Part shown: positions 1-8,209 of the stretch, one piece after another
How positions within the stretch are numbered: the stretch's first letter is position 1
Layout of the letters: each line of letters begins with the position of its first letter
Source of the DNA: Streptomyces wedmorensis
GTDB lineage: Bacteria > Actinomycetota > Actinomycetes > Streptomycetales > Streptomycetaceae
Length of the DNA: 64,000 nucleotides
Direction: 5' to 3'
Assembly (NCBI RefSeq): GCF_000716445.1
Contig: NZ_JNWK01000001.1
Location: forward strand, 186,001 to 250,000
Program-made: the position numbers and the translations under genes
The notes under the pieces: model-generated
What the model saw: the letters and a program-made list of their open reading frames with translations, nothing else
Databases searched by the model: none
What the model was told of the DNA's origin: nothing

Positions 1-1146
1 GTGGACGACCTGGAGGTGGGCGAGGTGGTGGCGGTTGCCGCGGTGTCCGTTGGCGGCGATCGCGGCCTCCACGGCGTTCAGGGCCTCGCGGACGCCCCGG
101 TCGCCGAGCGCGTGGAAGTGGACCTGGAAGTCGAGGGCGTCGAGCTCGGTCACGTACCCGCACAGCGCCTCGGGGTCGACGAAGCTCAGGCCGCTGTTGC
201 CGGTGGCGCAGCCGCAGCCGTCCAGGTACGGGGAGATCATGGCGGCGGTGAAGTTCTCCGCGATGCCGTCCTGCATGATCTTGACCGAGCCGGCCCGGAA
301 CCGGCCCGCGCTCAACTTCTCGCGCCGGGCGACCAGTTCGGGGATCTGCTCGGCGCCGCGCTCGCGGTCCCACCAGAGCGCGCCGGTCACGCGGGCGGTC
401 AGCGAACCGTCCTGGGCGGCGGTCATGTACGCGTCCGAGGGGTCGGTCATGCCGCTGAACGAGCCGAGCAGCGCGTCCTGCCAGGCGGTGATGCCGAGCG
501 AGTGCAGCAGCTTCTGGGCCCGCAGCAGACCGGCGAGCCGGTCCTCGTGCGTGGCCGGCGGCACGAACCGGGCCACCAGGCCGATCGCGCCCTCCTGGAG
601 CGTGCCGCCGGGGTGGCCGTCCGCCTCCCGCTCGATGCGGCCGTCGGCCGGGTCCGGGGTGTCGGCGGTGAGCCCGGCGAGCTCCAGTGCCCGGGAGTTG
701 GCCCAGGCGCCGTGGTGGTCGCGGTTGGACAGCAGGACCGGCCGGTCCGGGACGACGGAGTCGAGCAGCTGCCGGGTGGGCAGTCCGCCGTCGAAGCTCT
801 CCATCGACCAGCCGCCGCCGGTGATCCAGGTCCTCTCCGGGTGGGCGTCCGCGTACTCGCGGATCCGCTCCAGGTACTCGGCGACGCCGACCGTGCCGGT
901 CAGATCGCACTCGGCCAGCTCCTTGCCGCCGCCGACGGCGTGGATGTGGGCGTCCTGGAAGCCCGGCAGCAGCAGCTTGCCCGTCAGGTCGACGACCTCG
1001 GTGCCGGGGCCCATGAGGTCCCGGACCTCGTCGTGCCCGACGGCCGCGATCCGGTCGCCGACGACGGCGAGCGAGGTCGCCCGGGTGCGGGCCGGGTCCG
1101 CCGTGAAGACGGGGCCGCGGGTGAAGACCAGATCGGCCGTGCTCAT
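1..1146 (-). CDS. YtcJ-like metal-dependent amidohydrolase (3' end cut by window)
   Basis: Translating the reverse strand from the ATG at 1146 gives an open frame that runs off the window edge, so only the first 382 residues are present. The protein starts MSTADLVFTRGPVFTADP. It has the amidohydrolase metal motif near residue 65 (GFQDAHIHAVGGG) and a second His region, FHALGDRG, both typical of the Amidohydrolase_3 (YtcJ/NfdA-like) group. These are TIM-barrel hydrolases of N-substituted amides; the substrate cannot be told from sequence. It diverges from the TetR gene at 1316, and two copies of a palindrome lie in the shared spacer, so repression by that TetR is likely. There is no signal peptide, so it is probably cytoplasmic. 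Confidence 0.85.
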   Translation of the reverse strand, partial: MSTADLVFTRGPVFTADPARTRATSLAVVGDRIAAVGHDEVRDLMGPGTEVVDLTGKLLLPGFQDAHIHAVGGGKELAECDLTGTVGVAEYLERIREYADAHPERTWITGGGWSMESFDGGLPTRQLLDSVVPDRPVLLSNRDHHGAWANSRALELAGLTADTPDPADGRIEREADGHPGGTLQEGAIGLVARFVPPATHEDRLAGLLRAQKLLHSLGITAWQDALLGSFSGMTDPSDAYMTAAQDGSLTARVTGALWWDRERGAEQIPELVARREKLSAGRFRAGSVKIMQDGIAENFTAAMISPYLDGCGCATGNSGLSFVDPEALCGYVTELDALDFQVHFHALGDRGVREALNAVEAAIAANGHRGNRHHLAHLQVVH

Positions 1147-1207
1147 GTGCGCTCCAGAACATGGGATGACGTGTGGTGGGGGCCATGGAAGCGGCAGGTT
1201 CGGCCAC

Positions 1208-1226
1208 ACGTCAATGGCGTTGACAT
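1208..1226. promoter_or_regulatory. Probable TetR operator, copy 1
   Basis: ACGTCAATGGCGTTGACAT is an imperfect 8-3-8 inverted repeat in the divergent spacer. It shares the layout ACGTCAA(N5)TTGAC with the copies at 1285 and 9251. It lies about 60 bases upstream of the amidohydrolase start. Confidence 0.6.
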
Positions 1227-1284
1227 AAGCCCCCGGCGGGTCGAACGGGCGGTTCCCGAAAGGCGGTCGGCCGCAGCCGTTTAC

Positions 1285-1303
1285 ACGTCAACAACGTTGA
1301 CGT
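1285..1303. promoter_or_regulatory. Probable TetR operator, copy 2 (perfect palindrome)
   Basis: ACGTCAACAACGTTGACGT is a perfect 8-bp inverted repeat with a 3-bp centre. It ends 12 bases before the ATG of the TetR gene, a position suited to autorepression. Assignment to this TetR is inferred from its position. Confidence 0.7.
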
Positions 1304-1315
1304 AATGTTCCGGCC

Positions 1316-2026
1316 ATGTCCGAACGCGTCGTGCCCGAAGGAAGCAGGCAGCGCCGCCGCCCCACCAAACAGGGCGCCGTCCTCTCGGAACGGCTCATCG
1401 TCGACACCGCTCTGCGCCTGATCGCGCAGCACGGCGCGGAAGCCCTCTCCGTACGGAGGCTGGGCGCCGCGCTCGGCGCCGACCCGACCGCCCTCTACCG
1501 CTACTTCCGCAACACCGACGCCCTGCTCCTCGCCGTCGCCGACGAGATGATCGGCCGCGCGCAGGAGGGCTGGACGGCGACCGGCGACTGGCGGACCGAC
1601 CTCCGCGCGATGGGCGTGCGGATCAACTCCTGCTACCGGAACAACCCGCAGGCCGCCGTCCTCGCGGCCCACCGCACCACCGGCCGCACCCACGAGACCC
1701 GGGCCGTCGAACGGATCCTCGGCATCCTCAGGACCGCCGGCTTCCCCGACGACCTCGCCGTCCGGATCTACCACGCCTTCGTCGACCAGGCTCTCGCCTT
1801 CGCCGCCCAGGACGCCGCCGCGGCCGCGCTGCCGTCCGCCGCCCGAGAGAAGGACGAGGAGGTCTGGCACGAGGTGTACGGCAGGCTGTCGCCCGACACC
1901 CACCCCAACATCGCCGCGACCTTCCCCCTGCTCGCCGCCGACATGAGCGGCAGCGGCTACCCCTTCGCCCTGGAACTGATGCTCGCCGCGGTGGAGGCCC
2001 TGCGGCCGGCCGGCGCCGGCGGCTGA
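1316..2026 (+). CDS. TetR/AcrR family transcriptional regulator
   Basis: This 236-residue protein has an N-terminal helix-turn-helix at about residues 25-70 (LSVRRLGAALGADPTALYRYF), the classic TetR recognition helix layout, and an all-alpha ligand-binding C-terminus. It is divergent from the amidohydrolase at 1-1146, and a perfect 19-bp palindrome sits directly before its start. It probably represses itself, the amidohydrolase, and the FAD oxidase at 9351, which carries a third copy of the same operator. The ligand is unknown. The gene converges with the IclR gene at a strong hairpin. Confidence 0.9.
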   Translation: MSERVVPEGSRQRRRPTKQGAVLSERLIVDTALRLIAQHGAEALSVRRLGAALGADPTALYRYFRNTDALLLAVADEMIGRAQEGWTATGDWRTDLRAMGVRINSCYRNNPQAAVLAAHRTTGRTHETRAVERILGILRTAGFPDDLAVRIYHAFVDQALAFAAQDAAAAALPSAAREKDEEVWHEVYGRLSPDTHPNIAATFPLLAADMSGSGYPFALELMLAAVEALRPAGAGG

Positions 2027-2049
2027 ACGAAGAGGGAGGCGTCCCCTCC

Positions 2050-2090
2050 GCGGGCGGGAGGCCGTCCCTCGGGCCCGGCCTCCCGCCCGC
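2050..2090. terminator. Bidirectional hairpin between convergent TetR and IclR genes
   Basis: A perfect 15-bp stem (GCGGGCGGGAGGCCG at 2050-2064 with its complement at 2076-2090) and an 11-base loop fill the spacer between two convergent stop codons. There is no U-tract, as is usual in Streptomyces. Confidence 0.75.
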
Positions 2091-2109
2091 ACCCGCACCG
2101 CGCACGACC

Positions 2110-3945
2110 TCAGCCGGTCGCCACCCGCGAGAAGCGCCCCACGGCGGCGAGGTCGGCGCTGATCAGGCCGGCCGTCTCCCGCAGCGGCGGCAGCAGGGCG
2201 GCCAGGCTCTCCTGCGGCGTGGCCCGGCTCGCGTGCAGGGCCACGTTGACCGCCGCGACCGCCCGGCCCCGTCCGTCCGTGACGGCCACCGCGAGCGAGC
2301 GCAGGCCCTCCTCCAGCTCCTGCTCGACCCATCCGTAGCCGCGCGCGGCCGTCGCCGCCACCACCTCGTCCAGCCCCTCGTGCGTCGTCACCGTGCGCGG
2401 GGTCAGCGCCTCCGGCGTGATGCGCCCGAGGCGCTCGGCACGCTCGTCCTCGGTCAGGTCCCCCAGGAGTACGCGGCCCATCGAGGTCGCGTACGCCGGG
2501 AGCCGGGTGCCCACCGTGATGTCGATGTGCATGATGCGCGTGCCGGCGACCCGCGCCACGTACCGGATGTCGTCACCGTCGAGCACGGCCACCGACGCCG
2601 ACTCGTGCACCCGCAGCACCAGGGCGACCAGATGCGGGGTCGCGATCTCCGGCAGGCTCAGGCCCGACAGGCGGGCGTAACCCAGTTCGAGAACCCGGGG
2701 CAGGACCACGAACCCGCCCGGCTCCTCCCGGACGTACCCCAGATGGCGCAGGGTGATCAGCGACCGGCGCGCCGTCGCCCGGGGAAGCCCGGTCAGCCGG
2801 GCGAGCTCGGCGAGCCGCACGGGACCCCTGACGCCGCCGAAGGCGCGCAGGACGTCGAGACCGCGGGCGAGAGACTGCAGGAAGCCCGAGCCGAGTTCCT
2901 CCTTGAGGTCCGCCCTTCCCGGCGCGGGCGCGACTGCGGGCGGGGACCCGGGCGGGGCTTCCGGTGCGGTGGCCTCCGGCGGTGACTCGGGCGGGGCTTC
3001 CGCTGCCGTGACCTCGGGGGCGGTCCCCGGCGTGGCCGGGGGCATGAGCCCTGAGGCGGCCGGTGGCATGGGCCCCGGGGCGACTCCCGGCGCCGCGACC
3101 CCTGGGCGCGCGCCCGCCGCGGCTTCCCGCGCCGCGAGGGCCGCCTCCATCGCCGCGACGGCGCTGCGCAGCGGCGGCAGGGCCCGCTCCGTCAGTGACC
3201 GGGCGGTGTGCCGGCTGGTGTGGCTCACGACGGCGACCGCGCAGACCACCGCGCCGTCCGGTGCCCGTACGGGCAGGGCGACGGAGAGCAGGCCCGGCTC
3301 GATGAGCTGGTCGTCGACGGCGACGCCGCTCTCGCGGGCCTCCCGCACCCGGTCGAGGAACTCGGCCTCCACCTCGTCCGGCGGGGCCGCCGGGCGGGGC
3401 GGTACGGACGGGAAGGCGGTGTCCAGCGGGTCCTCGGCGCGTCGCGCCCGCCACCGCTCGCGGCCGCCCGCGTCCCAGTGGGCGGCGAACAGGGCGCCGG
3501 GCGCGCACCGTTCGGCCGGCAGCAGACCGCCGGGCCGGAAGGAGATCGCCATGGCGCGGTGGCGGGTCGCCTGGGTGAGGAAGCGGACGCCGTCGCGGTC
3601 CGGAACGGCCAGGGACACCGACTCGTCGAGCGCGTCGGCGAGGGCGGCGGCGTGCGGCCCGAGGAGTTCGGGGAGCCCGGAGGAGGCGAGATAGGCGTTG
3701 CCGAGTTCGGCGGCCCGTGGGGCGAGGAGCAGGTCGCGGCCCTCGGTCCGCAGGAGGCCGAGGCGGACGAGTGTCGTGGCGACCCGGTCGACGGTCGACC
3801 GGGCCAGGCCGGTCGACCGGGCCAGGTCGCCGGGACGGTGGCGCACGTCGGACCCGGCGGCCATCACGCGCAGCACGGCGAGTCCCCGCTCCAACGGCCC
3901 GACCGACTCGGCGGGTGCGCCCTCGGCCTCGGTGGGCTGCGGCAT
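2110..3945 (-). CDS. Double IclR-type transcriptional regulator (tandem HTH plus effector domains)
   Basis: The ATG at 3945 is preceded by GAGGAGT and gives 611 residues, more than twice the roughly 250 of a normal IclR protein. Two complete IclR units are seen. The first spans residues about 14-260, with helix-turn-helix around 35-62 (LARSTGLARSTVDRV). The second spans about 355-611, with helix-turn-helix around 375-400 (LARLTGLPRATARRSL) and a C-terminal effector domain (MGRVLL, GYGWVEQELEEGLRSLAV). A Pro/Ala-rich linker of about 90 residues joins them. Tandem IclR proteins are known in actinobacteria near aromatic-acid catabolic genes; here it probably controls the MaoC/ligase/amidohydrolase/SDR run on the same strand just upstream. 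Confidence 0.88.
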   Translation of the reverse strand: MPQPTEAEGAPAESVGPLERGLAVLRVMAAGSDVRHRPGDLARSTGLARSTVDRVATTLVRLGLLRTEGRDLLLAPRAAELGNAYLASSGLPELLGPHAAALADALDESVSLAVPDRDGVRFLTQATRHRAMAISFRPGGLLPAERCAPGALFAAHWDAGGRERWRARRAEDPLDTAFPSVPPRPAAPPDEVEAEFLDRVREARESGVAVDDQLIEPGLLSVALPVRAPDGAVVCAVAVVSHTSRHTARSLTERALPPLRSAVAAMEAALAAREAAAGARPGVAAPGVAPGPMPPAASGLMPPATPGTAPEVTAAEAPPESPPEATAPEAPPGSPPAVAPAPGRADLKEELGSGFLQSLARGLDVLRAFGGVRGPVRLAELARLTGLPRATARRSLITLRHLGYVREEPGGFVVLPRVLELGYARLSGLSLPEIATPHLVALVLRVHESASVAVLDGDDIRYVARVAGTRIMHIDITVGTRLPAYATSMGRVLLGDLTEDERAERLGRITPEALTPRTVTTHEGLDEVVAATAARGYGWVEQELEEGLRSLAVAVTDGRGRAVAAVNVALHASRATPQESLAALLPPLRETAGLISADLAAVGRFSRVATG

Positions 3946-4113
3946 CGTCCGGACTCCTCGGGGCGCGGGGGCGAGCGGGGCGCCTGGACGGCGCGGGCCC
4001 ACCGTACCCGCCACCCGCGGCGAGACCCCCGGCGCGTACGGGCCACCGGCACCCGTCACCGCCCGGCGCGCGTGCGGGACGCCTGGACGGACCCGACCCG
4101 CGGGCACGCCGAA

Positions 4114-4140
4114 GGGGCGACCGCGGGAAGCGGCTGCCCC
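4114..4140 (-). terminator. Imperfect hairpin downstream of the MaoC gene
   Basis: GGGGCGACCGC and GCGGCTGCCCC pair with two mismatches around a 5-base loop, 17 bases after the MaoC stop. The remaining spacer up to 3945 is plain GC-rich leader of the IclR gene with no other signal seen. Confidence 0.4.
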
Positions 4141-4157
4141 TGCCCCGTGTCCCGGGA

Positions 4158-4613
4158 TCAGGCGAAGAAGCGGTACACCGCCTGGGCGACGCACGCCGGC
4201 TTGGCGACGCCGTCGATCTCCACGGTGAGGTCCACGACGACCTCGACGCCGCCCTTGACGTCCTCGACGGACACCACGCGGCCGTGCGTGCGGATCTTCG
4301 ACCCGACGCGCACGGGGGAGGGGAAACGCACCTTGTTCAGGCCGTAGTTGACCGCCATCGCCACGCCCTCGACCTGGAGCAGCTCGCTCCACATGGGGAT
4401 GAGCAGGGAGAGGGTGAGGTAGCCGTGGGCGATGGTGCCGCCGAAGGGACCGGTGGCCGCGCGCTCGGCGTCGACGTGGATCCACTGGTGGTCGTCGGTG
4501 GCGTCCGCGAAGGTGTCGACGCGCGGCTGGGCGATCTCGACCCAGGAGCTGTGGCCGAGGTCGGCTCCGGCCTGGGCCTTGATCTCGTCGATGCCGTGGA
4601 CGGTGAGAGCCAT
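4158..4613 (-). CDS. MaoC-like (R)-specific enoyl-CoA hydratase
   Basis: This 151-residue single hot-dog-fold protein has the hydratase-2 signature at residues 38-62 (ATDDHQWIHVD, then GPFGGTIAHGYLTLSL). Asp41 and His46 are the probable catalytic pair that hydrates a trans-2-enoyl-CoA. Length and motif fit the NodN/MaoC family. It follows the acyl-CoA ligase gene by 114 bases on the same strand, so a beta-oxidation-like step after CoA activation is the natural role. The substrate chain or ring is not evident. Confidence 0.9.
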   Translation of the reverse strand: MALTVHGIDEIKAQAGADLGHSSWVEIAQPRVDTFADATDDHQWIHVDAERAATGPFGGTIAHGYLTLSLLIPMWSELLQVEGVAMAVNYGLNKVRFPSPVRVGSKIRTHGRVVSVEDVKGGVEVVVDLTVEIDGVAKPACVAQAVYRFFA

Positions 4614-4727
4614 GGTGGTACTCCTCTGGAGGTACAGGGGGATGCGAGGGAACGCGGGAGGGCCGTCGAAAGGGCACGTCGAACGGGCACGACGGACGGC
4701 TGCACCGGCGGGACACCGGCAGGAGCG

Positions 4728-6248
4728 TCAGCCGTCGTCGCCGTAGCGCGCCCGGATGGGGGCCTTGAGCAGCTTCCCGGTGGCGTTGCGGGGGAGGTCC
4801 GGTGCGAGGACGACGCTCTTGGGGATCTTGTAGCGGGCGAGCCGGGCCTCCAGGTACGCGAGCAGCTCCCCGGCGGTGAGGGTCGCTCCGGCGCGGGTGA
4901 CGACGACCGCGCGTCCCACCTCGCCCCACCGGGCGTCGGGCACGCCGATGACGGCCGCCTCGGCGACGTCGGGGTGTCCGAGGAGGGCGTCCTCGATCTC
5001 GGCGGGGTAGATGTTCTCGCCGCCTGAGATGATCATGTCCTTGATGCGGTCGACGAGGCGTACGTAGCCCTCCTCGTCGACGACGGCCACGTCGCCCGAC
5101 CGGAAGCGCCCCCCGTCGCGGAAGGCCGCGGCGGTCGCCTCCGGGAGGTTCCAGTAGCCCGGGGTCACGTTCGGCCCGGCGACGACGACCTCGCCCTTCT
5201 CGCCGGGCGCGGCTTCCTCGCCCGAGGGCAGCAGCACCCGCACGTCGGTGAAGAAGTGCGGGACGCCGGCCGAACCGGCGTGGCTGAGCGAGTCGGCCCG
5301 GTCCAGGATCAGCGCGCCCGGCGCGGTCTCCGTCATGCCGTAGCCCTGGACGAAGGCGAGGCCGCGGTCCAGATAGGCGTGGGCGGTGCGGGTCGGCACC
5401 GGGGCGCCGCCGCAGAGCAGGGTGCGCAGACTGGTCAGGTCCGCGTCGGCCCACCGCGGGGTCGCCGCCATCGCGTCGAACATCGTCGGCACGCCGAACA
5501 TGAAGGTGACGCGGTGCCGTTCGACGAGGCGCAGGGTGCGCTCCGCGTCGAAGGAGGACTCCAGGAGGACCGTGCCGCCCTTCAGGAGGATCGGCAGACA
5601 GCTCATGTTGAGGGCGCCGGTGTGAAAGAGCGGTGCGGCGACCAGGGCCACCTCGTCTCCGGCGAGGTCCGTGTCCACGAGGACGTTGAGGCTGTTCCAG
5701 ATGATGTTGCCGTGGGTGAGGACGGCGCCCTTGGAGCGGCCGGTGGTGCCCGAGGTGTACATGATGAGGCAGACGTCCTCGTGGCCCACCTCCTCGTCGA
5801 CCGGTTCCGTGGACGCGGCCGCGAGCAGCTCCTCGTACCGGGCGCCCGGTCCGCCGTCCACGGCGAGGACGGTGCCGAGGCCGGCGCCCTCCGCCAGCTC
5901 CCGCACGCGCTCGGCCGACTGCCCGGCGTGCACCAGGACGGTGCTGCCCGAGTCGGTGAGCTGATGGAGCAACTCCGGTACGGCGAGGCGGGTGTTGAGC
6001 GGAACGAACACCGCTCCCAGCAGGCCGGCCGCGAAGAGCGTCTCCAGGTAGGACGGATGGTTGGGGCCGAGGAACGCCACCCGGTCACCGCGCTCGACCC
6101 CGGCACCCCGCAGGGTGTGGGCCAACCGGGTGCAGCGGTCGTGGAGTTCGGCGTAGTCGACCGCGCGGCCCTCGTGCAGGAGGGCGGTGCGCCGGGGTGA
6201 CCTGCGGTCGCGGCGTGCGGGCCACGAGCCGATGCCCTGGTTGCGCAT
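4728..6248 (-). CDS. Acyl-CoA synthetase (AMP-binding, FadD-like)
   Basis: The 506-residue adenylate-forming enzyme shows all core motifs: the P-loop YTSGTTGRSKG at residues 164-174, GYGMTETAPG, YWNLPEATAAAF followed by FRSGDVAVVDEEGY, the hinge region DRIKDMIISGGENIYP, and the C-terminal lysine in PRNATGKLLK (about 492). It activates a carboxylic acid to its acyl-CoA through an acyl-AMP. The start lies 9 bases after the amidohydrolase stop, so the two are co-transcribed with the SDR. Relatives act on medium-chain, aromatic or steroid-side-chain acids; sequence alone does not decide between them. Confidence 0.92.
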   Translation of the reverse strand: MRNQGIGSWPARRDRRSPRRTALLHEGRAVDYAELHDRCTRLAHTLRGAGVERGDRVAFLGPNHPSYLETLFAAGLLGAVFVPLNTRLAVPELLHQLTDSGSTVLVHAGQSAERVRELAEGAGLGTVLAVDGGPGARYEELLAAASTEPVDEEVGHEDVCLIMYTSGTTGRSKGAVLTHGNIIWNSLNVLVDTDLAGDEVALVAAPLFHTGALNMSCLPILLKGGTVLLESSFDAERTLRLVERHRVTFMFGVPTMFDAMAATPRWADADLTSLRTLLCGGAPVPTRTAHAYLDRGLAFVQGYGMTETAPGALILDRADSLSHAGSAGVPHFFTDVRVLLPSGEEAAPGEKGEVVVAGPNVTPGYWNLPEATAAAFRDGGRFRSGDVAVVDEEGYVRLVDRIKDMIISGGENIYPAEIEDALLGHPDVAEAAVIGVPDARWGEVGRAVVVTRAGATLTAGELLAYLEARLARYKIPKSVVLAPDLPRNATGKLLKAPIRARYGDDG

Positions 6249-6257
6249 GGGATCCCC

Positions 6258-7145
6258 TCAGTTTCCGGTGAGACCGAGCAGCCTGGCCGCGTTCTCCTTG
6301 AGGATCTTCGGACGGACCTCGTCCTTGATCGGGAGCTCCGCGAAGTCGGCCAGCCAGCGGTCGGGGGCGAGCAGCGGGAAGTCGGAGCCGAACAGCACCT
6401 TGTCCTTCAGGAGGCTGTTGGCGTACCGGACCAGCTGCGGAGGGAAGTACTTCGGCGACCAGCCCGACAGGTCGATGTACACCTGGGGCTTGTGGGTGGC
6501 CACCGCGAGCGCCTCGTCCTGCCACGGGAAGGACGGGTGGGCGAGGACGATCCCCATCCCGGGGAAGTCCGCGGCGACGTCGTCCACGTCCATCGGGTTC
6601 GAGTACTTCAGCCGGATGCCGCCGCCGCCCGGAGCGCCCGCGCCGATGCCCGTCTGCCCGGTGTGGAAGACCGCGATCGCACCGGCCTCCTCGATCGCCT
6701 CGTACAGCGGGTACGCCATGCGGTCGTTGGGGTGGAAGGCCTGGATGTTCGGGTGGAACTTGAAGCCCTTGACGCCGAACTCCTCGACGAGCCGCCGGAT
6801 CTGACGGACCGCCGCCTTTCCCTTGTACGGGTCGACCCCGGCGAACGGGATGATCACGTCGGGGTTCCGCAGCGCGGCCTCGGCGATCTCCTCGTTCGGT
6901 ACCGGAGCGGTGCCGGTCGCGGACTCCGCGTCCACCGTGAAGACCACGCACGCCATCTGCCGCTCGCGGTAGTACGTGGCGATCTCCGGCAGTGTCGGGT
7001 GGCGGTGCTCCGCCTTGAAGTACGCGCCGGCGGCGGCGTCGAGCTCGTCGGAGAGCGACGCGCAGCCCTTCTCGGACACCTCGGCGTGGGTGTGCATGTC
7101 GATGGCGACGAGCGCGTCCACGTCCATCGCGCCGTGGCCGCTCAC
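6258..7145 (-). CDS. Amidohydrolase_2 (ACMSD/decarboxylase-like) family protein
   Basis: This 295-residue protein opens with the metal site DMHTHAEV and contains GFKFHPNIQAFHPND, VFHTGQTG, LAHPSFPWQDEALAVA and FGSDFPLL, the landmarks of the ACMSD-like amidohydrolase group. That group performs non-oxidative decarboxylation or C-C/C-N hydrolysis of ring acids. The start is a GTG overlapping the SDR stop by 4 bases (GTGA), so it is translationally coupled; an in-frame ATG six codons later is an alternative. It sits between an SDR and an acyl-CoA ligase, which fits a degradative pathway for a cyclic substrate (inference). Confidence 0.88.
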   Translation of the reverse strand: MSGHGAMDVDALVAIDMHTHAEVSEKGCASLSDELDAAAGAYFKAEHRHPTLPEIATYYRERQMACVVFTVDAESATGTAPVPNEEIAEAALRNPDVIIPFAGVDPYKGKAAVRQIRRLVEEFGVKGFKFHPNIQAFHPNDRMAYPLYEAIEEAGAIAVFHTGQTGIGAGAPGGGGIRLKYSNPMDVDDVAADFPGMGIVLAHPSFPWQDEALAVATHKPQVYIDLSGWSPKYFPPQLVRYANSLLKDKVLFGSDFPLLAPDRWLADFAELPIKDEVRPKILKENAARLLGLTGN

Positions 7146-8053
7146 AGCTGCGGCGCCGGGATGCCGAAGGTCTCCGGGCTACGGCCGACGGTCACCGGCC
7201 AGGCGGCCGCGATCGCTTCGGCGCTCCAGCCGCCGTCCGCGTAGGCCACCGACACCTCCTGAGGGTGCGACCAGAGCGCGAGCTTGTCGCCGCCGATGCC
7301 GACGCACTGGCCGGTCACGCCGGCGGAGGCGTCCGAGGCGAGGAACGTCACGAGTCCGGCGACGTCCTCGGCCGTGCCGAAGCCCTCGCCCTTGCGCAGG
7401 CTGTCGGGGAGCGCGATGCCGTCCTTCTCCAGGGCCTCGACGTGCGGGGCGAAGACGGGGATCGTCTTCGTCATCGCGGTCGCGGCCACCGGGATGACGG
7501 CGTTCGCGGTGATGCCGGCCTTCGCCAGCTCCATGGCCCAGGTGCGCACCATGGCGGCGATGCCGGCCTTGGCGGCGGCGTAGTTGGTCTGGCCGAAGTT
7601 GCCGCGCTGCCCGGCGGGGGAGCCGGCGACGACGACGCGGCCGCCCTCGCCCTGGGCGCGCATCTGCTCGACGGCGGCGCGGACGCAGGTGAAGGTGCCG
7701 CGCAGGTGCACCTCGACGACGGTGTCGAAGTCCTCGTCCGTCATCTTCCACAGCACCCGGTCGCGCAGGACGCCGGCGTTGGTGACCATCACGTCGAGCC
7801 GGCCGTAGCTGTCGACGGCTCGGGCGACGAGGGCCCGGGCGGCCTCGGCGGAGCCGACCGGGACCACTTCGGCGACGGCACGTCCGCCGTCGGCGGTGAT
7901 CAGGCGCACGGCCTCGGCCGCGGCGTCGGCGCCCACGTCGTTGATCACGACGGCGGCGCCGGCGGCGGCGAGCGAGCGGGCGTAGGCGAGGCCGAGTCCG
8001 CGGCCGCTGCCGGTGACGACGGCGACCTTGCCGGTGAGATCCACATGAGTCAT
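7142..8053 (-). CDS. SDR-family oxidoreductase (3-hydroxyacyl-CoA dehydrogenase type)
   Basis: The chosen ATG at 8053 has AAGGA eight bases upstream and gives 303 residues. The NAD(P)-binding motif TGSGRGLG is at residues 14-21, NAG at 92-94, and the catalytic Ser145, Tyr158 and Lys162 are present. The C-terminal extension is longer than in FabG, resembling the dehydrogenase part of peroxisomal-type multifunctional proteins. Together with the MaoC hydratase downstream it could provide hydration and oxidation of an enoyl-CoA. It is the first gene of the leftward operon and has a good promoter at 8127-8155. Confidence 0.9.
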   Translation of the reverse strand: MTHVDLTGKVAVVTGSGRGLGLAYARSLAAAGAAVVINDVGADAAAEAVRLITADGGRAVAEVVPVGSAEAARALVARAVDSYGRLDVMVTNAGVLRDRVLWKMTDEDFDTVVEVHLRGTFTCVRAAVEQMRAQGEGGRVVVAGSPAGQRGNFGQTNYAAAKAGIAAMVRTWAMELAKAGITANAVIPVAATAMTKTIPVFAPHVEALEKDGIALPDSLRKGEGFGTAEDVAGLVTFLASDASAGVTGQCVGIGGDKLALWSHPQEVSVAYADGGWSAEAIAAAWPVTVGRSPETFGIPAPQL

Positions 8054-8126
8054 GAGCGGGGTCCTTCCCGTGAGCCGGGTGCGGGGCGCGAGGTGACGCG
8101 GCCAGGAGCACGCACCGGCGAGGCAA

Positions 8127-8155
8127 AAGCTAGGCACATTCTCGTCTGCGGTCAA
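8127..8155 (-). promoter_or_regulatory. Vegetative-type promoter of the SDR operon
   Basis: On the minus strand TTGACC (8150-8155) is followed after exactly 17 bases by TAGCTT (8127-8132). The expected start near 8120 gives a leader of about 65 bases. It lies in the spacer shared with the divergent PaaX-like gene. Confidence 0.6.
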
Positions 8156-8173
8156 TAAACTGCCGAACATTCA

Positions 8174-8202
8174 TGGTGAGCTGCGACTGCCGGGCCTACG
8201 CT
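8174..8202 (+). promoter_or_regulatory. Possible leaderless promoter of the PaaX-like gene
   Basis: TACGCT at 8197-8202 lies 7 bases before the GTG at 8210, with TGGTGA 17 bases further upstream. No Shine-Dalgarno sequence precedes the GTG, so a leaderless transcript is suggested. Confidence 0.4.
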
Positions 8203-8209
8203 GTCCCCC

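Noticed and set aside
35..1305. Long plus-strand open frames over the first gene
   Set aside because: They are shadows of the minus-strand amidohydrolase, which has clear family motifs; high GC keeps other frames open.
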